From: Armillaria gallica
Taxonomy: Eukaryota; Basidiomycota; Agaricomycetes; Agaricales; Physalacriaceae
DNA length: 64,000 nucleotides
Assembly: GCA_037576215.1 (NCBI GenBank)
Contig: JBANDB010000001.1
Span: forward strand, 4,774,001-4,838,000
Direction of reading: 5' to 3'
Position 1 is the stretch's first letter. Every line of letters begins with the position of its first letter. Positions 55,193 to 64,000 of this stretch are shown here, one piece after another. Below the pieces are notes generated by a model. The model made no database searches and had not been told where the DNA came from. It was given only the letters and a program-made list of their open reading frames with translations. Both the position numbers and the translations under genes were made by a program.

Positions 55193-57070
55193 CGAGGATC
55201 GAGGGTAGGAGCAACGTCACGACACAGTATGGAGGGAAACGGTTGCGGGATTCCATTGGCATTTCGGAAATGCGTCAATGAACGTGTCTGTACCCGAGAC
55301 GTAAGATCTGCTGGTGCTTTGAGACCGGTGGGATACTTGCATGGAAGTTCGACAGGGCGTGGGTCCAGCCGATGCGTCACGGTCTCAGGTTACACCGAAT
55401 GAATATGAACATGTATGGAACGAGCCCCTTCCAAGCCTGTTTGAGATCAAGCGAATAAGCCAACGTGCTGATATCACTCTGGGGACCTTCCCTGAAGGTT
55501 TACAGCGAGGCTTCGGGAGAATTTCAATGACGCGATCGACGCATTGTGCTCTATTGTATTGACTTCAGTTACACGCAGGTCATGGGAGGTCTGATTGTGG
55601 GTTTTATCGAACACGCCCAGTCAGCGTTCCCATGGGTATGGACTAGAACGCGAGTGTAATGTAACGAGAACATGAAATCGAGTCCAGGTTGGTCGCGTAA
55701 GCATCGTAATCAAGTCGATGGCAACTGGTTCCGCGGACCGGAACTATGGACCTATAAGCGCCCATAGGACATCAAGCGTTTCTGGTTGCTTCCAAGACGA
55801 GAATATTCATGATTAAGAGGGTAGGCGTAGAAATCGATGAGGGCAGTAACAACAATGTCTGGTATGGAGACTCTAGCCTTCCTGTGATGTTTAAAGTCAC
55901 AGGGAACGAATCCAGATAACAGAGTAGTTAAGCTTGAACTGTGCCAACGCTGCGTGTTCCTAAGTCTCAATAGAGAAAGACTGGGCTGCAAAGACTCACC
56001 TTTCACTGCAGGGATAGTATCGTGTTGCAAGAATCTATCCGTTTAGCGGACCAACCAGCCTTCTCGGTGTTTCGCCACTGCAACGCTATCCGCGGCCAAA
56101 GAATCGTCATTATCATAATCCAATTGGAAGAAGCGAAGACCTTCGGCTAGAATTAAATTTCGGAAATGAGTTCTGAGTCCAGGGTAAGTATGTACCGAAT
56201 TATGAGCTCGCTATTGTTGGCAATAGACTGGCGAGAAAAGACTGAGATCAGGTTGGATAATGTCTGGTCGTTGTTTCTCGAATGAGGTGGCAGCAGTAGG
56301 TTGCATGAGATTTGTCGAACATTAGAGTGCCAGCATGTCCAGACGCGCGTAGATGGTGGTGGGGTGACATCGGAAACCTACGTTTAACTTTTCGGAAATC
56401 TCCGAAGCATCTCTTCCTTGGACCACGACCACGACGAACGACGCGTACTGACATAGTGAAGGTATATTGGGTTTCTTCTGCCAGGCTTCCATGGCGATGT
56501 ACATCGTAATATTGTACGTCTTCTTCGACTCGTACTATCTATGCGTTCTAACAGGATCTTACAGATGGCTATCTGATATCTGTAGAGAACGAAATGCGAG
56601 CATTGTTTAGCACTTGGAAGTGAACTGAAGAATCTCGCCTCCTTGCTTGTGTCCTGTCCGTCTGTACCAAGATATTGGGTTGTTTGCTCCAAAGGGTCGA
56701 ATGTCGAGGGAACTTGTCGACGCGCCGATGATCCCTCCCATTGACATCGATTTCATCGCGAGTATCCAATACCCTTCATCTTCCCCCAGTAGTTGACTTG
56801 AATCTTTCAAGAGACATAGGCCCGACGTCGACCGTCAACATTTGACCCGATGTCGCCCATCGTCCTTGCTAATGACTCCAGGGGCTACTTCTTCCTCTAT
56901 TCCTGCCTTCTCCCGTGCTTCAATTCTGGTTTCATTTAAGCTTCATTGGCCTGGTCTCTCAGAACGTAACAGGATATTGATATGATCAAGTCATTACCTC
57001 TGGACTTTTACTCTGTGAAATGATATGGGTATCTCTCCTTATAATGTCCTATTGCGGCTTTGAATTCATA
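55193..57070. other. Intergenic, nothing recognised
   Basis: 1.9 kb with several 60-100 codon frames on both strands, none with a motif or supporting splice structure. Confidence 0.45.
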
Positions 57071-57158
57071 GCCCGCCTAGCTCAATCGGATAGAGCGTCA
57101 GACTCTTAGGCAATAGGCGGGTATCTGAAGGCTGGGGGTTCGACCCCCCCGGTGGGCT
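57071..57158 (+). tRNA. tRNA-Lys(CTT) with intron
   Basis: A cloverleaf is readable. The acceptor stem GCCCGCC pairs with GGTGGGC. The D-arm AGCTCAATCGGATAGAGC contains the A-box. The anticodon loop is CTCTTAA once a 14-base intron (57109-57122) is removed one base after the anticodon, the standard place. The T-arm is GGGGGTTCGACCCCC. The CTT anticodon reads AAG. A run of five T follows at about 57171, a polymerase III stop. Confidence 0.93.
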
Positions 57159-57708
57159 AATTATTATTCTTTTTAGGTTTCGAACGCTCTCGAGTCACAA
57201 TCGTAGATCGTAGGGTCTGGGCCCTGGGCAGTGGGGACACTGGACAGGGTAGACTCGGCTGAGGCCTCGCTGCTCAAAAATGCCTAGTAAGGTTGCCCCC
57301 GAAACCATTGGGAAGTGCGGAAGGCCAGGCAGGATTTATTGCAGGATTGATCTTGCTATCTGTTACTTCAATACAGCTTTTGCCAAGCACCTGGCATTGC
57401 GCCTGGCATTGTAGGTGTATTCTGTTGCTTATAATGCTGGGATCTCTGAAGACAGCATCGCCTGCGGCGCCATTGGATTACAACAGAAACTAAGAAGATG
57501 GCTATCGGAACCGGCGCTACCACCTAATACACAAAGCAATCGTGCAATCTTGGTATTTTCCATTACAAGTTTCCTGTATGCCATCCGTTCTGACATCTAT
57601 AATCAAGGTTGACTGTCAACCTCCTCATCGTTCCGGTATGCAACGTGCAAACAAAAGTCTAACCTCATACGAAACACAACGCCCCGACTGTAATTACGCT
57701 CACAAAAA
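57159..57708. other. Intergenic, nothing recognised
   Basis: Apart from the tRNA terminator, only short frames without motif. Confidence 0.5.
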
Positions 57709-57963
57709 CTATTCGCTGATAAACCAATAAGCCTCGAGTCAAAGCGAACATTAAATGCGAAGCTTCAAGAGTTCAAGTACTCACAGCAGTGAAAGGGTGA
57801 TGTCACCATTAATCTTGGCCTTGATAGTTAGGTCGACCTCGAGGTTCAGGTCTAACCTAAGCTTTAAAGCTTCCGCTCCACCCACTTCGCTGATCATATC
57901 CTGATCTTGAAAGGGAAAATTGGGTGCGCCAAGGATAGAGGCGTACAGAGCTGGTTCAGACAT
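57709..57963 (-). CDS. Small KLRL-tail protein, copy 8 (divergent)
   Basis: Exon 1 (57963-57785) codes MSEPALYASILGAPNF, a unique acidic linker (QDQDMISEVGGAEA), and a slightly changed tail: LKLRLDLNLEVDLTI, then KINGDITLSLL. The intron (GTGAGT at 57784, CAG at 57716) is 69 bases and the last exon C-GAA-TAG adds Leu-Glu. About 61 residues. It is the most diverged complete member, and the substitutions (E to D, I to L, Q to K, V to I) all keep the alternating pattern. I chose the MSEP start because the codon upstream in frame is TTG, not ATG. Confidence 0.8.
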
Positions 57964-57989
57964 TTTAACGTTCTCCAAGATGGCTCCCT

Positions 57990-57997
57990 CTTATATA
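57990..57997 (-). promoter_or_regulatory. TATA box of KLRL copy 8
   Basis: TATATAAG, a variant of the family octamer, unusually close (about 27 bases) to the ATG at 57963. The leader must be very short, or transcription starts from another site. Confidence 0.55.
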
Positions 57998-59327
57998 GTG
58001 ACGACTCTCATCGGTAAGTAAACCGGCTGCCTTGTCGTACCCACTTAGACTAATTCTGTTTGTATGGGTTCAAGTCCTCCAGAGATGTGAATATCGTGAC
58101 AGACGGAGCGTAATTGCATTTATGCTACGGTCCTCGGGATGGAAGAGACGAGTGGCGGCGGAGGCCCTGCAGGTGCGCGAGCCGTCGTGACTTACTGTCT
58201 AAGGGCGGTCAATATCGATCAGCAGGATCGCTGTTTCTATGGGTCCTTGTAGGGCCACCCTTCGACGCCAACTGTACATTCCCAAGTCTATGGTATATGC
58301 TCCTCTTCTGGTTTCAAGTTCGTTTCAAACGTTGATTCAGAATATCAATACCTGCCTCCATTACTGTGCATGCTTCCATTTTGCTTCTTTCATTTTAATG
58401 TACGGTTGACCGGCTATTTCCTTCAGGTCTTGCGATGATTAACACAGCGTAGAGGGGATGCATGCACAAGGTGTGGGAAGCTATTTCGCGGTATACCGTA
58501 TATGATAATGGGGTTGAATTTTGGCCATATATATTTGTAATATTATTCAGACTATATATGCGTCCCTTTCCACTTGTTCAGACGCGTTGTGGGCGTTTAT
58601 GAAACGTCATTACCCCACGTCCCCTCAAATTTGCCGCTCGAAACGTATGTGGTCTAGTATGTTCGATACCACTTACTAACGTTGCTGCGGACCCGTCATA
58701 ACAGCCTCTTAGAATCCACTTCCTCACGTCTTATAAGCTCCTTAGCTCATTGACATTTCTATTTCGCCGACATCATCGGTGCGAGGGTAAGTAGAATTGG
58801 AGGGTGCGTATCCTAGCTCATCTTTAGGATCCAGGATTACGGAGAATACGCCCATTCGCTTCTCAGAATGACTAGTGGTACAACTCAAAGTTCTCAGCTT
58901 GGTATGCTTTTAGCTCATGATCATTCTGCGAACCAAATTTCTGACCTGACAATAATCAATTGACCTGGTTCCGGTCAGAAGCGGATTCGTCGACGCGTTT
59001 TGATGCTGAGATCGCTACCATCCTACTGCGAAAGTCCTCCTGAAATCATGCTGTTTCATTCTAAAGATACACATGCCGGAGAGTGACTGATATTCATCTG
59101 TTATACGCACTGCCGGTGGCACGGTCGCATTCAAGGTGCCCCATTCGGTTTCTCGATAGCCGCTGGTGTTCGCTAGAATTGTAAACTAAGCGGAAGGTGA
59201 TATTGGCATCTAAACCGCAGTCTGGATGCATAATCATAGTTGTAGAACTCGAAGATGACCGCGAAGAGTCAACCGCAAATGCCATCATCATTCCCCATAG
59301 AAAACTAGGACGGCTTCGCAATATAAC
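57998..59327. other. Intergenic, nothing recognised
   Basis: Motif-less. An AT-rich part lies around 58490-58560 with several TATA-like words. Confidence 0.45.
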
Positions 59328-60048
59328 CTATTTACATACGGCGTTGAATTCTAGTCTGGAACAAGTTGTTATACTTCGCGAAGACCGGTTGCGACATGTC
59401 ATCGTTGTCAAATGGAACGGGGAAAGATATGCCGTGCTCTCCAAATGGTAGCGAAGACGACGGGGACCTAGGATGGTCGGAAAGCGCCATCTATGAGACA
59501 TCTGGTGGGCTAGAGCTCTTCGTAAGTGTACGAAGTCTAATTGGTGTTTGAGTCCACCATCGTGTAGTACGTCCTTACGCAAGAGATGCACTTGGTACGA
59601 TGCCACCGATGGAAGAACAGGAATGTGGGACCCAAGGAAAGGTAGACTAGGTCTAGGCAGAGCTGTCACCTCAAGAACTGAGCCGTCAGAATTAAACGAG
59701 AAGGAGCCAATCATGCTAAAGCGGTAGCCCGGAGTATTGCCACGAGTTGCTGCCAAGTTGCTGCCCTGTCAACAGAACATCTTGGCCGCGAGAGCGGCAG
59801 TACTGTATAGAGTGGCTTACGCAGCTACCGATGCTCCCCGGTGAGAGACTACTGGCAGGAGCTTTGCAGAAAGCGATGATGGTGAGAAGGAAAGATTCAA
59901 ATTGTGCCGTGGTAGCGCACCATCGGCAACTCCGATCAACTGATCGTAGATGCGGATACGGGCCGAAAACCGGTATCGTTTGAAAAAAGAATCGTGGAAT
60001 CAGTTTCAAATTCCCGCTTTGTTCCCAACTCTTGACGAAGAGATGCAC
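59328..60048 (-). CDS. Possible spliced gene of unknown function
   Basis: Two minus-strand frames join in phase if the GTAAGC...CAG intron at about 59759-59813 is removed. This gives ASSLSPGSIGSC followed by GSNLAATRGNTPGYRFSMIG and SFNSDGSVLEVTALPRPSLP. A hydrophobic segment (FLLTIIAFCKAPAS) could be a late or misplaced signal peptide. The start and the 3' end are unclear and no family is recognised. It may be a decayed gene for a secreted protein. Confidence 0.3.
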
Positions 60049-61001
60049 TGGTGATGTTCCCTGTTCCCAGAAACGTGTATAGACTGCATCTACGCACTAA
60101 CGGCCTATCATTTCTTGTACCTCTACAATCTCTCACGGTAATCTCGATTCGATTTGCACTCTAGGAAGTCTGCCCCCGTTGCATCTCCATCTGGATAAAT
60201 ATTCCACTTACTATTCCCGTATTCTGCCACGGTACCGAAAATGGCGCCCGGGTCCTCTGAAGTCACAAGCGGAGACGCAGGCGAGCATGTCAGTCTATAA
60301 AGGGGGAACTTGAAAATTGAAACCGCAATAGCACAAGAGACTAAAGGAACGCGACAAAGGCACATGAACGATGTGATATTATTCGGAAAGAAGTAAAGAA
60401 GGAAGATGGCACGTGCAGTAATGTACCTCGACAAAAAATAGGCCTCGGAAGTTGATGCAAGGTGGTCACTATGGCACAATAATAGCTGGATCAGATAAAT
60501 TTATGAGGGTTATGATGTGCGTGCGGTTATGCGTGCGTTTAGATTAGATTATGGCAACGGGGCGATCCGGCCTGCCTATTGAGAAAGACGAAACCCTGAG
60601 TCAAAGAACCCCGTGCTCTCTTTGTTTTTCTTCGATACCCAGGTAAATAACTCGTTTTCTCGGGAACTTTGTATTCTTTTGGAGAACCTTCTCGGATAGT
60701 TTGAATGCGCGTCCAGACTCCAACTTCAGATACATTCCATACATCGCATTGAGCCGAAATCTCTATATTTGCTACTTGGTCTTCAATCGCGGAATGGAAT
60801 GTAACGCATGGGGTAACTTGAATTATTGCTTGGAGTTTTCTACCATTTCAAACTGTGCTTTACGTACCGCGCGTTTGGTACTCCTGCTCCTCCAGCATTA
60901 ATCAAACTCTTAGGAATGACGACGCACCCGGTTTCCAGATGCCGCTCCAGTAACGCTGCTCCAACCCCCTCGTTTTCAACGTATGCGGGTATATCCCCGC
61001 G
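60049..61001. other. Intergenic, fragments only
   Basis: Open stretches around 60123-60330 on the minus strand (NSKWNIYPDGDATGADF) look coding-like and may belong to the uncertain gene at 59328-60048. No complete structure was found. Confidence 0.35.
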
Positions 61002-61009
61002 TATAAAAG
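61002..61009 (+). promoter_or_regulatory. TATA box of KLRL copy 9
   Basis: TATAAAAG 49 bases before the ATG at 61058. Confidence 0.7.
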
Positions 61010-61057
61010 AACCAGTTCCTCCAAGCTTTCGACTCAGATACCAGCTGCACAAGTATC

Positions 61058-61331
61058 ATGTCTGCTCAACCCGCTACCCAATACGCTACTGCCGAGAACA
61101 CCACCTTCGCTGGTGAAAACCAGGTCGGTCAAGCCACCAACCGAAGCCTCGGGCGTGGTGGTGTTGGGAAGCAAAAGGAGGCTCTCAAGCTCAGGTTGGA
61201 CCTCAACCTCGAGGTCGAGATCGCCATCCAGGCCAAGGTCAACGGCGACATCACCCTCTCCCTCTTGTAAGTCCAATTGTCCTGTTCATTCTGCGTTTGA
61301 ATTTGGGTCTGACTTCTCGTTCAGGGAGTAA
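61058..61331 (+). CDS. Small KLRL-tail protein, copy 9
   Basis: Exon 1 (61058-61266) codes MSAQPATQYATAENTTF, a longer linker (GENQVGQATNRSLGRGG), then VGKQKEA and the tail ending NGDITLSLL. The intron starts GTAAGT at 61267 and ends CAG at 61324; the 7-base last exon G-GAG-TAA adds Leu-Glu. About 71 residues. The GKQKEALKLRL junction is the same as in the seven-helix membrane protein, linking that protein's tail to this subtype in particular. Confidence 0.8.
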
Positions 61332-63057
61332 ATCCTCCAAGGGCCAATTGCTTGAATTGAGCGCACCCGTCGGGATACAGGTTAGTTCTCGCGACGTTTT
61401 CCGTTCGCATTTGGCGTCGAAACTTACCAACGTTGTAGAACTGTTGTCAAGAATCTCTGTTAGCCGGACTTGTTCACGTCGTTACCTCGATACAATATTA
61501 CCATCCATTCATATCTTTACTTTTCCCCTTCGCCAGATTGCTTCCTATGCTTCCATTCTCTTCTTCCCAGTTTCTCTTTTTGTAAATTTCTCAATTCATA
61601 TCAATTATCGAGTCGTACGGCTTTTATGTTGAATATCAGTGTTGCTCCATGTTCAAATATTCTTGCATATTCACCTTAATATCTGAATAACGTTTGAATT
61701 GATTGCGGCCACGCACGAGAAGCCATTTTGATACGATCAAAGAACCAGACCCAGTCGACCAGAGTAGAGCAATCCTCACAAAGGCGCTAGCAAAGAGCAG
61801 TAGTTATAGGCATGAAAGGCAAGGAGAAACTTTGTTTCAAAGTAATGAATGACCGATACACGAGTCCACTCAAGGATTTTATAAGGAAGTTCAAGAACCG
61901 AGTGAAATGAGCGCGACAAATGCTCTGATTAAACTTTCCGTTCGCTCTTGTCAATTAGGGTGTGGCATACTGAGATAAATGCGGGAAAAAGCGCCAAGTC
62001 GCGAGGAAGGAAGGCCAGGTAACTGCATCCATCGTAACTGAAAACCATCGTGGATATCGTGGCAAGAGCAGTCAAGAGTGCCGGCGTGAGTTCCGATTCG
62101 ATCCGACCTTCCATAAACAGCTCAAGATTTTTGATCGCACAGTACGCCTACACGACGGGTTTCGCGGGTGAGGTCACGGCTCATCTCTCATAGACCTTTG
62201 GATTAACGATAAGCCGTCAACGTGCTGTATGTACATCGTCGTAACACGTCCTATTCAAGCGCTAATATTTCAATGGTCAATTGTCCCGGCCCGTTGCCAA
62301 TAGAATCATACCCACTCTTTCCGGCTCCGCTGCTTCAAAAACACCGTTTTCCCGAATACCCCGTTCTCAACCACACCTCCCAAATACGAGACACCACCGC
62401 TTTTGTCGTACATATTTCTTTTGAGACACGTTTTTGTTGCCTTTCTCCATCAGACTTCGAGACTCGAGGCCACAACCCCAGTCCGAACCTGCCGACACGC
62501 GCTAGACGCCACGCTGGTTGAATGATTCCGTCACCTTTTTCACCGCCAATCCGCCTCCTTAATTGACGCCACAACTTACGCCACGCTTGGTCTAGGCGCT
62601 GCGTTGTTACCCCGCGCCACTTACTCTTTCTATTCTGATGCGTAGCATCTCAGTCATTGGATGGCTTCCTTTCCTCCGGCATCCAATAAGCTACTGTCTC
62701 CCTAGAGACATGCAAGTCGAGGTCGCTCTAGGAGGGGGAAAAACGACACATGATCACTGTGCAATCTTCCAGGTTTCGCTGTCGAACTCTGATTTACCCT
62801 CGTTTTTTGGTGGTACCTCGAATCGAAGGAAACGTTGCCTGCGTACGATCACATCGCATTGGTAACGGCTTTCGGACCGCGAAGGAAAAGGTTCCGCCAA
62901 GTAGGTTCCTCCGCGCCGTCGCAACTCTCACCCAGTCCCCCCTGTACCGCAGGTTGCTCTGATTTTGTTTTGATTAGGCAAAGCGAAGGTCGCCATGCCG
63001 CACGGTAGCGAAAAACACTTGACAGCAATATAACCCATCTCTGCAAGGCTCGCCGTG
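61332..63057. other. Intergenic, nothing recognised
   Basis: 1.7 kb of motif-less sequence. A pyrimidine-rich part lies at about 61500-61590. Confidence 0.45.
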
Positions 63058-63065
63058 TATAAAAG
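63058..63065 (+). promoter_or_regulatory. TATA box of KLRL copy 10
   Basis: TATAAAAG 36 bases before the ATG at 63101. Confidence 0.7.
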
Positions 63066-63100
63066 ACTTGCCCATTTCGCTGGAAGTCCTCATTCCAACA

Positions 63101-63347
63101 ATGTCTGCCCCACAAACCCAATTCGCACCCGCCAAGTCTTCCTCTGTCCTCGGTGGACAGATCGTTGGCCGCTCTGAGCGCCAGGCTGTTGCCCCTCCCG
63201 CAGCCTTGAAGCTCCGTCTTGACCTCAACCTTGAGGTTGAAATCGCCATCCAGGCGAAGGTCAACGGTGACATCACCCTCTCTCTCCTGTGAGTGATTTG
63301 ACCAGAGTTGCGCGTCCTCGTCCTAATTTTTCTCTCGCAGCGAGTAA
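63101..63347 (+). CDS. Small KLRL-tail protein, copy 10
   Basis: Exon 1 (63101-63288) codes MSAPQTQFAPAK, the SSSVLGGQIVGRSERQAV linker and the tail ending NGDITLSLL. The intron (GTGAGT...CAG, 63289-63340) and 7-base exon C-GAG-TAA add Leu-Glu. About 64 residues. It is nearly the same as copies 1 and 4, which lie 54 and 22 kb away on the opposite strand. Members of one subtype are thus scattered rather than in tandem, separated by unrelated genes. Confidence 0.8.
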
Positions 63348-64000
63348 ATGTCTCCCAGCCTCGAGAATTAGAGGTGGCATTCAATTTTCGGATTTCGGGT
63401 AAGGACTTTGCTAGTATATATCTGCCAATGCTCATTATTTGGATATTTAGGTAGAAACAAACACGTTTCTTACCTACGTCTTGCATTAAATGTCATACCT
63501 TCAGTTCTCTTTCTTTTGGTTCAACATTGTAGGCGTGTTTGATAGTGCATTCGTACCTATTAGATATCAATATCAGTGTTGTTTTTGGATTATTTTATTG
63601 AGTGACTCACAACGACATTGAACTGTTTGAGATTGACGATGCGCAGCTGAATTCAGGTGTCTTCGGTATCGGTATAGGATACTGCACCTCTGCAGCGCTG
63701 AAGTCCGGCCAGCTGCCTCCTTGGCGAGTAATCCGAAATATGTATTTCGGAGCAATACACCCACGAAGGTTGCTACTTTTGACGCAACGCCCGCTTTCGA
63801 ACCTTGAGACAGGTGACAAACCCTGCCTTCGAGCTCGGATGTCAAAGACGCGAAGGTGTAGCTTATCAATCATAGGATCATGGGAGATGTGAGGTGAAGT
63901 CGCTGAGCTAGCGCGACAGATAGCCCATTCGCTCATGAAATGAACGTGGGGAAAAATGCTGAATGACTGTGAAATCGATGGTTGCACACAGCGGAGTTGC
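63348..64000. other. Intergenic to window end, nothing recognised
   Basis: Overlapping frames of 96-126 codons on both strands around 63570-63990 have no motif. The minus-strand one might be an edge of another gene, but there is no support for it. Confidence 0.4.

Noticed and set aside
1..64000. Prokaryote-type features (CRISPR arrays, insertion sequences, operons, ribosome binding sites)
   Set aside because: Intron-rich eukaryotic sequence; no regularly spaced short repeats or transposase frames were found.

Overview
The window looks like a piece of an Agaricomycete-type (mushroom-forming) basidiomycete genome. Genes are broken by many 50-65 base GT-AG introns, intergenic spaces are short, and the content is typical of that group: F-box proteins with variable C-termini, a MYND zinc finger, RING proteins, a TmpA-like membrane flavoprotein, a P450, paralogous Zn2Cys6 regulators and a degenerate kinase. 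There is one tRNA-Lys(CTT) gene with a 14-base intron. Exon structures were worked out by hand from splice sites and reading frame.

Layout. 1-8 kb: partial F-box gene, MYND gene, two damaged genes, TmpA-like oxidoreductase. 8.7-16 kb: two members of a small-protein family (below) and two F-box-type genes. 16-22 kb: a RING-finger gene duplicated almost exactly 4356 bases apart, with a coiled-coil/proline-rich gene in between. 21.9-36.2 kb: a P450 divergent from a Zn2Cys6 factor, then a kinase-like gene, then a second copy of the Zn2Cys6 factor. 36.6-41.9 kb: a seven-membrane-segment protein and two more small-family genes. 42.9-51.3 kb: two zinc-ribbon F-box genes around an inverted repeat that carries two head-to-head copies of a small beta-rich protein gene. 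53-63.4 kb: five further small-family genes, one relic and the tRNA.

The most unusual feature is a dispersed family of ten tiny genes (about 51-75 codons) plus one relic. All end in the same roughly 29-residue tail: a long, strictly alternating polar/apolar run (LKLRLDLNLEVEI), then a turn and short strand (NGDITLSLL). I call it the 'KLRL tail'; I recognise no named domain. Every intact member has a TATA box, and nearly every one has a phase-2 intron two codons before the end, so the last exon is only 7 bases and codes one residue plus stop. In all ten small genes the intron donor itself supplies an in-frame stop if the intron is retained. The same tail, with the same terminal intron, is the C-terminus of the 713-residue seven-helix membrane protein at 36.6-38.9 kb. 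A shared C-terminal assembly or membrane-active beta motif on soluble small proteins and one membrane protein is a plausible undescribed system. Its function is inference only.

A second notable feature is a 6-base microexon in both Zn2Cys6 genes, without which the third zinc-binding cysteine is lost.
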